NCBI GenBank assembly: GCA_051000755.1
Contig: JBPCNZ010000159.1
Span: 1 to 48,515 of the forward strand
Length of the DNA stretch: 48,515 bases
From: JALZAH01 sp051000755
GTDB lineage: Bacteria > Actinomycetota > Acidimicrobiia > Acidimicrobiales > Palsa-688
Direction of reading: 5' to 3'
Both the position numbers and the translations under genes were made by a program. Below are positions 7,756 through 16,546 of this stretch, piece by piece. A model generated the notes under the pieces. The model had not been told where the DNA came from. It was given only the letters and a program-made list of their open reading frames with translations, and did not search any database. The first letter of the stretch is position 1, and each line of letters starts with the position of its first letter.

Positions 7756-8733
7756 GTGCCCGACCGCGACCCCACGTCCGACCACGAAGCCCCGGCGTCG
7801 GAACGCCGCTCGACGAGTGTCGAGCCGGTCCCCCATGCGGTTCCGGCTGTCCCGGCGGCGCCGGCGACGGAGGTCGGCAGAGACGCGGGGGAGGGGGCCT
7901 CACGGCAGGTGGGCAAGCTGTGGCGCTCGGGGGCGGCAGCTGCGGCGGAGCGCTTCCAACGGGTCGGTGCCGATCGCCTGGCCGAACGCCTCCGCAGCCA
8001 GGACCCGGCTCTGCTGGCCCGGCTGGCCGAGATCGGGGTGGTCCGCCAGGCGTGGATCGACGATCCCGCAGATGGTCCTGCCGTTCGAGCGGCCCGTCCC
8101 CTCGACGTGCTCCACCGGGCCATCGAGTCCCGGGCCGATCACAGCCCGGCTCCGCTGGCGCGCCTGGGGCTGAGCGCGGTCCGGGCCCTCACCGACCTCG
8201 GCTTTGGCCCACCCGAGGGCGATGCGCCCGAGGCCACATTGTGCTTCACCGACCTGGAGGGGTTCACCGAGTACACCGCCTTGGAGGGCGATGCTCGGGC
8301 CCGGACCCTGCTCGACGAGTACTACCAGGTGGCCGGTCGCATCGTGCGGTCCAGGAACGGCACGACGGTCAAGCACATCGGCGACGGACTGCTCCTGCGC
8401 TTTGCCGACCCGGTCGACGCCGTGCGCTCCGCCCTGGCCATCGTGGACAGCCCGCCGGGGCCTCTGCGGGTTCGGGCCGGCCTGCACCGGGGCCCGCTGC
8501 TGGTGGAGCGGGGCGACGTGTTCGGCCATACCGTCAACGTGGCGGCGCGGATCGCCGACGCGGCTCGCGGCGGGCAGGTCATGATCAGCACCGACGTCTT
8601 CGAGACGGTCGGCTCGGCGAGTGGGCTGGAGTTCGGCCGCCTCAAGCGTCACCGGTTCAAGGGCGTCTCGGAGCGGATGGCCGTCTGCGAGGTGCGCCGG
8701 GCCCCGCCCTCATCCCCAGAGCCTGTCAGCTGA
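7756..8733 (+). CDS. Class III adenylate/guanylate cyclase
   Basis: 325 aa from GTG 7756. The catalytic domain occupies roughly residues 155-315: the metal-binding Asp are D166 (CFTDLEGFTEY) and D210 (VKHIGDGLLLRF), Lys206 is the adenine-selecting residue, and NVAARIAD provides the transition-state Asn/Arg pair. This makes ATP to cAMP the likely reaction. The N-terminal 150 residues hold no membrane span; they include a Pro/Ala-rich segment and a helical region (AAERFQRVGADRLAERLR) resembling the regulatory region of soluble actinobacterial cyclases. The stop overlaps the convergent SDR by 8 bp. The start is uncertain because the open frame continues upstream over the ligase. Confidence 0.85.
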   Translation: MPDRDPTSDHEAPASERRSTSVEPVPHAVPAVPAAPATEVGRDAGEGASRQVGKLWRSGAAAAAERFQRVGADRLAERLRSQDPALLARLAEIGVVRQAWIDDPADGPAVRAARPLDVLHRAIESRADHSPAPLARLGLSAVRALTDLGFGPPEGDAPEATLCFTDLEGFTEYTALEGDARARTLLDEYYQVAGRIVRSRNGTTVKHIGDGLLLRFADPVDAVRSALAIVDSPPGPLRVRAGLHRGPLLVERGDVFGHTVNVAARIADAARGGQVMISTDVFETVGSASGLEFGRLKRHRFKGVSERMAVCEVRRAPPSSPEPVS

Positions 8734-9487
8734 TGGTCAGTCCGCCGTCGACGGTCAGGGTCTGACCGGTCACGTAGCCGCCGGCGTCCGACGCCAGGAA
8801 GATCAGGGCCGCAGCCAGCTCCTCAGGGTCGCCGCCCCTCCCGGCCGGCAGCCGGGCGATCTGGTCGTCGAGGTAGCCCTGCGGGTACTGGTCGGTCATC
8901 TCCGAGGGGAAGAAGCCGGGGGCCAGGGCGTTGACCCGGATCCCCTTGCGCCCGGTCCACTGGCCGGCAAGGTCTCGGGTCAGGCCCATCAGCCCGGCCT
9001 TGGACGTGGCATAGGCGGCCTGGGGGAGGCCGGCGTGGATGAGGCCAATCACGCTCGACACGTTGATGATGGAGCTGCCGGGTGTCATCTGCTTCCCAGC
9101 GGCCTGAGCCATCCAGTAGCAACCGGACAGGTTGATGTCGAGGACGGCACGCCACTCCTCCTCTGTTTCGCGGCTGGCGGGGACGGCGGTGCCGATCCCG
9201 GCGTTGTTGACCAGCACGTCAACCCTCCCGAACGCCTCTTTGGTGGCGTCGACCAGGGCGAAGCAGTCCTCCCGCCTGGCCACGTCGGTGGCCACCACAA
9301 TGGCCTGCTGCCCGGTGGCTTCGACCAGGCGGGCCGTGGCCTCGAGCTTGTCGGTCCGCCGGGCGCCGAGGGCCACATCGGCGCCCGCCTCGGCCAGGGC
9401 GACGGCGAATGCCACCCCCAGCCCCGAGGAGGCGCCGGTGACGATGGCGGCTCGGCCATCGAGCCTGAAACGGTCGAGCACGGTCAT
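8726..9487 (-). CDS. Short-chain dehydrogenase/reductase
   Basis: 253 aa from ATG 9487; an ATG nine codons upstream (9514) is possible. This is a classical SDR with the cofactor motif TGASSGLG (17-24), the NNAG motif (94-97), catalytic Ser (NVSS, 144/145), Tyr159 and Lys163 (YATSK). The C-terminal ASDAGGYVTGQTLTVDGG is typical of FabG-like members. It should reduce or oxidise a keto/hydroxy group with NAD(P)(H); the substrate cannot be told. It is divergent from the VIT1-family transporter, with a 48-bp shared region. Confidence 0.93.
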   Translation of the reverse strand: MTVLDRFRLDGRAAIVTGASSGLGVAFAVALAEAGADVALGARRTDKLEATARLVEATGQQAIVVATDVARREDCFALVDATKEAFGRVDVLVNNAGIGTAVPASRETEEEWRAVLDINLSGCYWMAQAAGKQMTPGSSIINVSSVIGLIHAGLPQAAYATSKAGLMGLTRDLAGQWTGRKGIRVNALAPGFFPSEMTDQYPQGYLDDQIARLPAGRGGDPEELAAALIFLASDAGGYVTGQTLTVDGGLTIS

Positions 9488-9535
9488 GGAGTCGAAGCTA
9501 GCCAATAGTGTCATCGATGGGGGAAGCTTGGGACC

Positions 9536-10309
9536 ATGGCACAGACGACGAACCCTGCGGGCATCAGGAACCCGATGCAGATCCTTGCCGCCCTGGTGCG
9601 AGGTGACGGCGGCGCCGACCCGTCCCGGCACCGCAACGTCCAGGGCGGCGCTTCCCGGGCGGCGGTGCTGGGCGCCGGGGACGGTCTGATCACCAACGTG
9701 TCGTTGATCCTCGGTGTGGCCGGGGCCAGCACCGCCGCCGCCCCCGTCCGCCTGGCCGGCGTGGCGGGGCTGCTGGCCGGCGCTTTCTCCATGGCCGCCG
9801 GCGAGCTGGTGTCGGTCCGGGCCCAGGACGAGATGGTGCAGCGCGAGATCGCCGTCGAGCGGGAGGAGCTGGCCACCGAGCCGGAGGAAGAACGCCGGGA
9901 GCTGGCCGCCATGTACCGCAGCCGGGGGGTGCCGGTCGCCGATGCCGAGACGGTGGCCGAGATCCTGTCGCGCAACGAGAAGCTGGCCCTCGACACCCAT
10001 GCCCGCCTGGAGCTCGGGATCGATCCCGATGCGGGCGGCTCGGCCTGGCAGGCCAGCGTGGCGTCGTTCGCGTCTTTTGCCGTCGGCGCCTTCCTTCCCC
10101 TGATCCCGTGGCTGTTCTTCGGTGGGGTCAAGGCCGTGGTCACCTCCGTGATCGCCGGGGCCCTGGCCGCCCTGGTCCTGGGCGCGGCCATCGGCGCCCT
10201 GACCGGCCATGGCAAGACCCGAACCGCGTTCCGCCAGCTGGCCGCCGCCGCGGTCGCCGCCGGCATCACCTTCGGGGTGGGCAGCCTTCTGGGCGTCAGC
10301 ACGTCGTGA
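9536..10309 (+). CDS. VIT1/CCC1 family iron/manganese transporter
   Basis: 257 aa. The family signature is clear: the first spans AVLGAGDGLITNVSLILGVA and AGLLAGAFSMAAGELVSV, a cytosolic metal-binding helical region of alternating Glu/Arg (about 105-160, QDEMVQREIAVEREELATE), and three C-terminal hydrophobic spans. Members move Fe2+ or Mn2+ out of the cytosol. The stop codon overlaps the kinase GTG start (GTGA at 10306-10309), so the two are translationally coupled. This is the first gene of the kinase-vWA-PP2C-ppc run, which suggests the signalling set may control metal export. Confidence 0.92.
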   Translation: MAQTTNPAGIRNPMQILAALVRGDGGADPSRHRNVQGGASRAAVLGAGDGLITNVSLILGVAGASTAAAPVRLAGVAGLLAGAFSMAAGELVSVRAQDEMVQREIAVEREELATEPEEERRELAAMYRSRGVPVADAETVAEILSRNEKLALDTHARLELGIDPDAGGSAWQASVASFASFAVGAFLPLIPWLFFGGVKAVVTSVIAGALAALVLGAAIGALTGHGKTRTAFRQLAAAAVAAGITFGVGSLLGVSTS

Positions 10310-11757
10310 CCACCCTCGACCACGTCGTGACCACGCTCGACCGCCGCCGGGTGGCGGTCGGCGCCCTGCTGGCGGAGGGCGGCGAGGGCAGGGTCCACGA
10401 GGTCGTCGGCGCCCCCGAGGTCGTCTACAAGGCCTACCGGCGACCGGTGCCGCTCGGGGCGGTGGAGCCCCTGCTGGCGTGGCGCCGGCGGCTGGACCAG
10501 ACCGATCCGGCCATGGCCGCCCGGGTCACCGCCTCGACGGCGTGGCCCACCGCCGCCGTCGTCGGGGACGGGCGGGTCAGCGGTCTGGTGCTGCCCCGGG
10601 CGCCGGAGCGCTTCTCGGTCCGTCACCGCGACGGGGTCGGCCACCTGGCCACCCTCAGCTACCTGACGGCCGATCCCCGGCAGCGCTCCGCCGCCTACGG
10701 CCTGGCCCTTCCGGTCGCAGCGTCGCCGCCGCGGATAGCCCTGGTCTACGCCCTGGCCCGCCTGCTGGAGGCGTTCTCGGCCGGCTCCACCACGCTGGCC
10801 CATGGCGATCTGTCCACCAAGAATGTCCTCTGGTCCTTGCGGGTTGCCCCCGAGGTGTACCTCCTCGATTGCGACAGCAGTCGCCTGTTCGGACCCGACA
10901 ACAGGCCCTTCGACGCGTCCCGCCGCCTGCCGGTGGCCACCCCCAACTGGGACGACCCGGCCGCCACGCTCAGCGGCACCGACCCCGGTCCCCTGTCCGA
11001 CCGTTACTCCCTGGGCCTGATCTTCCTCCGGTTGGTCGGCGCCGCTCACTATCCCATCCAGGCCCGCCAGAAGCGGGGCGAGGACATGCTCATCGACTTC
11101 GAGATCCCGCCATGGGGGCGGCGGGCCCAACGCCTCGGCCGCGACGCCGAGGTGTGGGACGTGTGCAGCCGGGCCCTGGGGGTGCGAGAGCCTGAGGGCC
11201 GCCCGGACGCATCGGAGTGGGTCCGTGTCCTCGAGGTGACCCTTCGGGATGTGGGGGCGGCAGGGCTCGTCGACGCCGTGTGCGCGGCGCAGGGCGGCAG
11301 CCCGAAGACCACCCCTGATCCCGGGAGCGGGTCCGGAGCGGTGACCGTTTCTCCCGCCCGGGTGGGGCAACGTGACGTGATCGTGCGCCCCGTCACCGCC
11401 GAGGTCCGTTCCGAGCACTGGCGGCCGGCTCCCTCCAGCGTGGCGTCGTGGTCCCCGGACCGGCGGGCGGTGGCGCCGATGGCGACGGCGGTGATCGGAG
11501 CCTCCGGGAGGGGAAGGGTGTCGCCGGTGGTCGCCGCTCCGTCCCCGCCCGTCATCGAGCAGGTCAGGAAGAACCTGCGGGTGGCCTGGCGCTGGTGGTT
11601 GCTGACCCATCGGCGGACGGCCCGGGCCTTGCGGTCGCCGGGGCAGCGGCGTCGGGGGCTGCGCCGGTTGGCGTTCTGCGCGGCCACCGATTTCGCCGCC
11701 GCCTGCCTGGCCTTGTTTCTCGGCGCCATGATCGTCAGCCCGTTCCTCGGTATCTGA
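10306..11757 (+). CDS. Protein kinase-like protein with C-terminal membrane anchor (TerYP-triad kinase)
   Basis: 483 aa from GTG 10306, coupled to the transporter stop. The N-lobe has a Gly-rich AEGGEGRV and the probable ATP-binding Lys42 in VVYKAYRRP. The catalytic loop HGDLSTKN (H166-N173) and LLDCDSS (D188/D190, in place of DFG) give the C-lobe. A later segment (DRYSLGLIFLRLVG) matches the kinase F-helix region. From about 330 to 450 it is a Pro/Ser-rich linker, then residues 455-483 form one hydrophobic span, so the kinase domain would be held at the membrane. Kinases of this type occur with TerY-like vWA and PP2C genes, as here. The target is unknown. The gene is well supported; placement in the TerYP set is family knowledge plus context. 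Confidence 0.82.
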   Translation: MTTLDHVVTTLDRRRVAVGALLAEGGEGRVHEVVGAPEVVYKAYRRPVPLGAVEPLLAWRRRLDQTDPAMAARVTASTAWPTAAVVGDGRVSGLVLPRAPERFSVRHRDGVGHLATLSYLTADPRQRSAAYGLALPVAASPPRIALVYALARLLEAFSAGSTTLAHGDLSTKNVLWSLRVAPEVYLLDCDSSRLFGPDNRPFDASRRLPVATPNWDDPAATLSGTDPGPLSDRYSLGLIFLRLVGAAHYPIQARQKRGEDMLIDFEIPPWGRRAQRLGRDAEVWDVCSRALGVREPEGRPDASEWVRVLEVTLRDVGAAGLVDAVCAAQGGSPKTTPDPGSGSGAVTVSPARVGQRDVIVRPVTAEVRSEHWRPAPSSVASWSPDRRAVAPMATAVIGASGRGRVSPVVAAPSPPVIEQVRKNLRVAWRWWLLTHRRTARALRSPGQRRRGLRRLAFCAATDFAAACLALFLGAMIVSPFLGI

Positions 11758-11818
11758 GGTGCGAGAGAGGCGCCGGCTTCCGTTGGCTTACTTTTAGGGC
11801 CTCCGCTACGTTGCACTC

Positions 11819-12529
11819 GTGATGCCGTCGGACACAGTCGGGGTGGAGGAGCGCTATGCGGTCTTCCCCTTCTACCTCTGCCTCGATGTCTCCGCATCGA
11901 TGAGCGGGGATCCCATCGACGGCGTCAACGCCCAGATGCCCGCCCTGCGCCACGCCATCGGTGAGGACCCGGCGATCGCCGAGGTGATCCGCTTCGGGGT
12001 CATCACCTTCAGTGACGTGGCCCGCACCCTGCTACCGCTCAGCGACCTGTCCATGGTGGAGGAGGTGCCGGCGGTGACCGCCCAGGGCCGGACCTCGTAC
12101 ACGTCGGCGTTCGAGCACCTGCGCGCCAGCATCGAGGCCGACTACCATGCCAGTCGTGCGGCCGGCGATCGGTGGTACCGCCCGGCGGTGCTGTTCGTTT
12201 CCGATGGCCGGCCCACCGACGACGAGGAGCGGTGGAGGTCCGCTCATCAGCGTCTGGTCGCCCCCACGTGGAAGCGTCACCCCAACATCTTGGCGTTCGG
12301 CTTCGGCGACGCCGACCCCGAGGTCCTCAAGGTGGTGAGCGAGGCCAAGCCCAACCGGGCGTTCATCGCTTCGGACGGAGCCGAGCCGGCCCGGGTGGTC
12401 CCCGAGCTGATGGCGGGCCTGGTGTCGTCGATCGTCAGCTCGTCGGCCAGCGTGGTCCGGGGAGAAGCTGAGCTGGTGCCGCCCGAGGTGGGGTCCATGA
12501 CGCCCATCCCCGTCGACCAACTCGACTGA
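11819..12529 (+). CDS. TerY-like von Willebrand factor A domain protein
   Basis: 236 aa; the start is GTG 11819 or the adjacent ATG 11822. A single vWA domain fills the protein, with a full MIDAS metal site: DVSASMSG (DxSxS, residues ~23-30), Thr in GRTSYTSA and Asp in VSDGRPTDDEE. The pattern FSDVARTLLPLSDL and the short length are typical of TerY. The extra C-terminal zinc domain of some TerY proteins is absent. It lies between kinase and phosphatase, so it may be the phosphorylated adaptor of the set. It is 61 bp after the kinase and 6 bp before the PP2C start. Confidence 0.88.
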   Translation: MMPSDTVGVEERYAVFPFYLCLDVSASMSGDPIDGVNAQMPALRHAIGEDPAIAEVIRFGVITFSDVARTLLPLSDLSMVEEVPAVTAQGRTSYTSAFEHLRASIEADYHASRAAGDRWYRPAVLFVSDGRPTDDEERWRSAHQRLVAPTWKRHPNILAFGFGDADPEVLKVVSEAKPNRAFIASDGAEPARVVPELMAGLVSSIVSSSASVVRGEAELVPPEVGSMTPIPVDQLD

Positions 12530-12535
12530 GTCCCC

Positions 12536-13381
12536 TTGCCCGCGACGTCGTTCGGCCGGCCGTCCCCGGCATGGGGGGAGCGGTGGAGGCTGCGTCCGGA
12601 CGTGACCTCGTCGGGAGCGGGGATCCGGGCCGAGACGGGGGATGTCGAGGGCTGGGCGCTGCGGGCGGCCAGTGTGACCGGCGTCCGTCATCGGCTGGGG
12701 GGTTTGGGCAATGACGACGCCTTCGCCTGGCACTCCGGCGCGCCGGCGCTGACGGTGGCGGTGGCGGATGGGGTGAGCAACGTTACCGGCTCCGCCGCCG
12801 CCGCCGCCCGGGCCGCCGAGGTGGCTGTCGCCGCCGCCGGCGCGGCCATCACCGACGCCCCGGGTGGGGCCTTCGACGCCGGCGCCGTCCTGGCCGCGGC
12901 CGTGGACGGAGCCAACCAGGCCCTCACCGGAGGGGACGGGGCGACCACCCTGGTCGTGGCCGTGGTCACCCCTGACGGGACCGTCACTGGGGCCCGGGTG
13001 GGTGACAGCAGCGCCTTCGTGCTGGTCGGAGGGGCATGGTCGGAGCTCTTCGCCACCGGGACGGGCGATGCCGGCGACGAGGACGTGGTGTCCACTACCA
13101 CCTCGGCCCTGCCCTCGCCATCCCCCCGGATGGAGACGGCCGAGACCCGGCTGTCGACCGGCGATGCCCTGGTGCTCGTCACCGACGGGGTGGCCGACCC
13201 GTTGCGCGACGGTCCCGAGACGGTCGCCCCCGCCCTGGCCGGCGCCCTCGGCGAGCCTCCCGGCGCCCTGAGCCTGATCGGCTTGGTCGACTTCTCCCGG
13301 CAGGGCTGCCACGACGACCGGACCCTGCTCGGGGTGTGGCGCCTGGCGCCTGTGTCCGACGGCCCCGGCGAGGACCGCTAG
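12536..13381 (+). CDS. PP2C-type Ser/Thr protein phosphatase
   Basis: 281 aa from TTG 12536 (GTG 12602 is an alternative that keeps the whole domain). PP2C motifs in order: HRLGGLGNDDAFAW, VAVADGVSN, ARVGDSSAFVL, LVLVTDGVADPL and the terminal CHDDRTLLGVW; the Asp residues form the two-metal centre. It would remove phosphate from the kinase or vWA protein. Cytoplasmic, no membrane span. The stop TAG is immediately followed by the ppc ATG with no spacer, so the two should share a transcript. Confidence 0.9.
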   Translation: MPATSFGRPSPAWGERWRLRPDVTSSGAGIRAETGDVEGWALRAASVTGVRHRLGGLGNDDAFAWHSGAPALTVAVADGVSNVTGSAAAAARAAEVAVAAAGAAITDAPGGAFDAGAVLAAAVDGANQALTGGDGATTLVVAVVTPDGTVTGARVGDSSAFVLVGGAWSELFATGTGDAGDEDVVSTTTSALPSPSPRMETAETRLSTGDALVLVTDGVADPLRDGPETVAPALAGALGEPPGALSLIGLVDFSRQGCHDDRTLLGVWRLAPVSDGPGEDR

Positions 13382-16093
13382 ATGCACGCGGGGGACGACA
13401 TCCGCCTGCTCGGGCGGATCCTCGGTGAGGTCATCGCCGACCAGGACGGTCAGGACGTCTACCAGGCGGTGGAGGCCATCCGCCAGGCCGCCACCGGTGA
13501 GCGACGGGGGCGGGCCGAGGCTCGTCTCGTTCCTCTCCTTGACGGTCTCGACGACGGAATGACCCTGGCCGTTGTCCGCGCCTTCAGCACCATCTCGTTG
13601 CTGGCCAACATCGCCGAGGACGTGGCCGAGAACCGTCGCTACCGGGCCTGGCGGGTCGGGGGCCGCCGGGGCGGGCCCCGCACCCTGCACCACACCATCG
13701 AGGGGATCCTCGCCGGGCCGACGACGGCCGAGGAGCTGGCTGGCATCGTCCGCAACCTGATGGTCGGACCGGTTCTCACCGCCCATCCCACCGAGGTCCG
13801 CCGGCGGACGTCGCTCGACCGCAGCCGCCGCATCGCCGCCCTGCTCGAGGAGCGGGACCGGGCCGACTTCGACGACGACGACCGGCGGGCCTGGGAGGCC
13901 GCCCTCGCGGTGGAGATCCTCAGCCTGTGGCAGACCGACATCCTCAGGCCGTCCCGGCCCCGGGTCCGCGACGAGATCAACACCGCCCTGCGCTACTACG
14001 ACCTGTCCCTGTTCGAGGAGGTCCCCCGGCTCCACGCCGACCTCGACCGTGAGCTGCGGGCCTTCGGCGTGGCGACCGACGCCGACCGCCCCATGATCCG
14101 GATGGGCTCGTGGATCGGGGGGGACCGCGACGGCAACCCGAACGTGACCGCCGACGTGCTCGACTACGCGGTCAACCGCCAGGCCACTGCGGTCCTGACC
14201 CGGCACCTGGGCGCCCTGCGGCGCCTCGCCATCGAGTTGTCCATGTCGGCCGACCTGGTCGGGGTCAGCGACGCCGTCGAGACGCTGGCCGAGGCGTCCG
14301 GTGACGACTCTCCGCTGCGGACACAGGAACCGTACCGGCGGGCCGTCAACGGCATGTACGCCCGGTTGGCCGCCACCGCCCGGGACGTGGTCGGCTCGGT
14401 GCCTGGGGCCGAGCCCCGAGCGGAGCGGCCTCCCTACTGGCGCCCGGAGGAGCTGATCGCCGATCTGCGGGCCGTCGAGGCGTCACTCGACGGCGGGGGG
14501 GCGGCTGCCCTGGGCGAGGCCCAGGTGGCTCCCGTGCGCCGGGCGGTGGAGGCGTTCGGCTTCCATCTGTGCTCGGTCGACCTGCGCCAGAACGCCGCCG
14601 TCCACGAGGACGTCGTCGCCGAGCTGTTGGCCCGGGCCGGGGAGTGCGAGGACTACCTGGCGCTCGGCGAGGATGAACGGGTGACCTTGCTGGCCGCCGA
14701 GCTGGAGCGGCCCCGCCCCCTCGCCGCCCCGTGGATCGACTTCAGCGAGCAGACCACCTCGGAGCTGGCCATCCTGCGCCGGGCCGCCGACGCCATCGCC
14801 GCCTTCGGCCCGGCCGTCGTGCCCAACTACGTCATCTCCAAGTGCACGTCGGTCAGCGACCTGCTGGAGGTGGCCGTGCTCCTACGCGAGGTCGGGCTGT
14901 GTCGGGCCACCGACGAGGGGGTCACGTCGGAGGTGATGGTCGTGCCTCTGTTCGAGACCATCGAGGACCTGGTCGGTGCCGGCCAGACCCTGCGGTCCCT
15001 GATGGCCCTCGAGGTCTGGCGATCGGTGGTCGCCCACGCCGGCGGGTGGCAGGAGGTGATGGTCGGCTATTCCGACTCCAACAAGGACGGCGGCTACCTC
15101 ACCTCGAACTGGGCCCTGTACCGGGCCGAGACCGACCTGGTGGAGGCGGCCGGGTCGCGTGGCGCCCGCCTGCGGCTGTTCCATGGCCGTGGCGGCGCCG
15201 TGGGGCGGGGCGGCGGCCCGGCGTACGAGGCCATCGTCTCCCAACCGCCGGGCAGCGTGGCCGGTCAGCTGCGGGTCACCGAGCAGGGCGAGGTCATTGC
15301 CGCCACCTATTCCGACGTCGACCACGCCCGCAGAGGCCTGGAGGCCCTGGTCGGCGCCACCCTCCAGGCCAGCGTGGCCGGCGGCGACGAAGTCGGGCCC
15401 GAGGACATGGCCGTCATGGAGGAGCTGTCCCGTCTGGCCATGGAGTCCTACCGTGAGCTCGTCTACGGGGTCGACGGCTTCGTCGAGTGGTTCCGGACCG
15501 CCACGCCGGTGCGCGAGATCGGCGAGCTCAACATCGGCAGCCGCCCGGCGTCACGCACCTCCTCCACCCGGGTCGAGGACCTGCGGGCCATCCCCTGGGT
15601 GTTCTCGTGGAGCCAGTGCCGGCTGATGCTGCCCGGCTGGTACGGGACGGGCACCGCCTTCGAAACCTGGATCGGCGGTGACGACGCCCGCCTCGAGCAG
15701 CTGCTCGACCTCCACGGCCGGTGGGGCTTCCTGCGCTCGGTGATCGACAACATGGCCATGGTGCTGGCCAAGACCGACCTGGCCATCGCGGCGCGCTACA
15801 ACGACCTGGTGCCCGACGCCGCCCTGCGCGATGCGGTGTGGCCCCTGGTGGTGGCGGAGCACGAGCGGTCCTTGCGGACCGTGCGGGCCATGACCGGCCG
15901 GGCCGGCCCCCTCGAGGAGGACACCGAGCTGGCCCGGGCCCTGACCAACCGCATCCCCTACCTCGACCCGCTCAACCACCTGCAGGTGTCCCTTCTGCGC
16001 CGGTGGCGGGCGGGGGAGCGGGACCGGGTGGTCGAGCAGGGCATCAAGCTCACCCTCAACGGATTGGCCACCGGTCTCCGCAACAGCGGCTGA
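13382..16093 (+). CDS. ppc: Phosphoenolpyruvate carboxylase
   Basis: 903 aa, full length. The enzyme makes oxaloacetate from PEP and bicarbonate, refilling the TCA cycle. Visible motifs: VLTAHPTEVRRRT with catalytic His135, GSWIGGDRDGNPNVT, GYSDSNKDGGYLTSNW with the catalytic Lys, LFHGRGGAVGRGGGP, and LNIGSRPASR. The C-terminus ends in ATGLRNSG, a variant of the usual QNTG end that contributes to allosteric control. It starts directly after the PP2C stop. Whether the upstream signalling genes bear on it is unknown; expression from the same transcript is the sequence-based suggestion. Its 3' end is partly duplicated at 16467-16522. Confidence 0.97.
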   Translation: MHAGDDIRLLGRILGEVIADQDGQDVYQAVEAIRQAATGERRGRAEARLVPLLDGLDDGMTLAVVRAFSTISLLANIAEDVAENRRYRAWRVGGRRGGPRTLHHTIEGILAGPTTAEELAGIVRNLMVGPVLTAHPTEVRRRTSLDRSRRIAALLEERDRADFDDDDRRAWEAALAVEILSLWQTDILRPSRPRVRDEINTALRYYDLSLFEEVPRLHADLDRELRAFGVATDADRPMIRMGSWIGGDRDGNPNVTADVLDYAVNRQATAVLTRHLGALRRLAIELSMSADLVGVSDAVETLAEASGDDSPLRTQEPYRRAVNGMYARLAATARDVVGSVPGAEPRAERPPYWRPEELIADLRAVEASLDGGGAAALGEAQVAPVRRAVEAFGFHLCSVDLRQNAAVHEDVVAELLARAGECEDYLALGEDERVTLLAAELERPRPLAAPWIDFSEQTTSELAILRRAADAIAAFGPAVVPNYVISKCTSVSDLLEVAVLLREVGLCRATDEGVTSEVMVVPLFETIEDLVGAGQTLRSLMALEVWRSVVAHAGGWQEVMVGYSDSNKDGGYLTSNWALYRAETDLVEAAGSRGARLRLFHGRGGAVGRGGGPAYEAIVSQPPGSVAGQLRVTEQGEVIAATYSDVDHARRGLEALVGATLQASVAGGDEVGPEDMAVMEELSRLAMESYRELVYGVDGFVEWFRTATPVREIGELNIGSRPASRTSSTRVEDLRAIPWVFSWSQCRLMLPGWYGTGTAFETWIGGDDARLEQLLDLHGRWGFLRSVIDNMAMVLAKTDLAIAARYNDLVPDAALRDAVWPLVVAEHERSLRTVRAMTGRAGPLEEDTELARALTNRIPYLDPLNHLQVSLLRRWRAGERDRVVEQGIKLTLNGLATGLRNSG

Positions 16094-16175
16094 GCCATTC
16101 CCGGGTGCGCTTCCGCGGAAACCCCGGAAGCAACGCCTATCTGTCGACGCAGATCGACGGGACAGCCGAGATCGC

Positions 16176-16385
16176 TTATTCGCCGGGCCAGGCCGTGTCA
16201 AGGTGCCACGGGTCGTGCCAGGGGTTGGGCCGGTCGTACTCGGCCACGGCCAGCACGAAGGCGCAGGTGGCGGCGGCCAGGCGGGCGGCGAACCCGCAGA
16301 TCCCGTCCTCGAGATCATCGGTGCTCACTATGGCGATGTCGACGCCGGCCAGCGTCGGTGCAGGCAAAGTCGCGATCTCGGTCAT
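16176..16385 (-). pseudogene. DUF222/13E12-family N-terminal remnant
   Basis: The 69-codon frame resembles the start of the DUF222/13E12 family: a helix with FAARLAAATCAFVLAVAEYD, then WHDPWHLDTAWPGE and a stop. Full-length members are 400-500 aa with a C-terminal HNH nuclease, which is absent, so this is a truncated relic. Two facts support the assignment: a perfect LexA box lies just upstream, as is common for 13E12 genes in mycobacteria, and a second copy of the ppc 3' end on the far side suggests an insertion or rearrangement. Confidence 0.55.
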
Positions 16386-16398
16386 GGGTCAAGCCTAT

Positions 16399-16412
16399 CG
16401 AACGTATGTTCG
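16399..16412. promoter_or_regulatory. LexA (SOS) box
   Basis: CGAACGTATGTTCG fits the Gram-positive LexA consensus CGAACRNRYGTTCG at all 14 positions. It sits 14 bp upstream of the minus-strand start at 16385, where a repressor would block the DUF222 remnant. No lexA or recA gene is in this window. Confidence 0.8.
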
Positions 16413-16466
16413 TAGAGGCTCTAAATGTTCCCGCGGAAACAGCCCGCCCGGGCCGCCGCCAGGGGC

Positions 16467-16522
16467 GGGGAGCGGGGTCGGGTGGTCGAGCAGGCTGCCA
16501 CTGGTCTCCGCAACAGGGGCTG
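16467..16522 (+). repeat. Degenerate second copy of the ppc 3' end
   Basis: This stretch repeats ppc 16013-16092: GGGGAGCGGG..CGGGTGGTCGAGCAGG and then CC(A)CTGGTCTCCGCAACAG(G)GGCTG, with an internal gap of about 24 bases and a few substitutions. Together the copies bracket the DUF222 remnant and the SOS box. It is too short to code for anything useful. Confidence 0.8.
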
Positions 16523-16546
16523 CGCCGGCAGTAGGTTGGAACCTCG

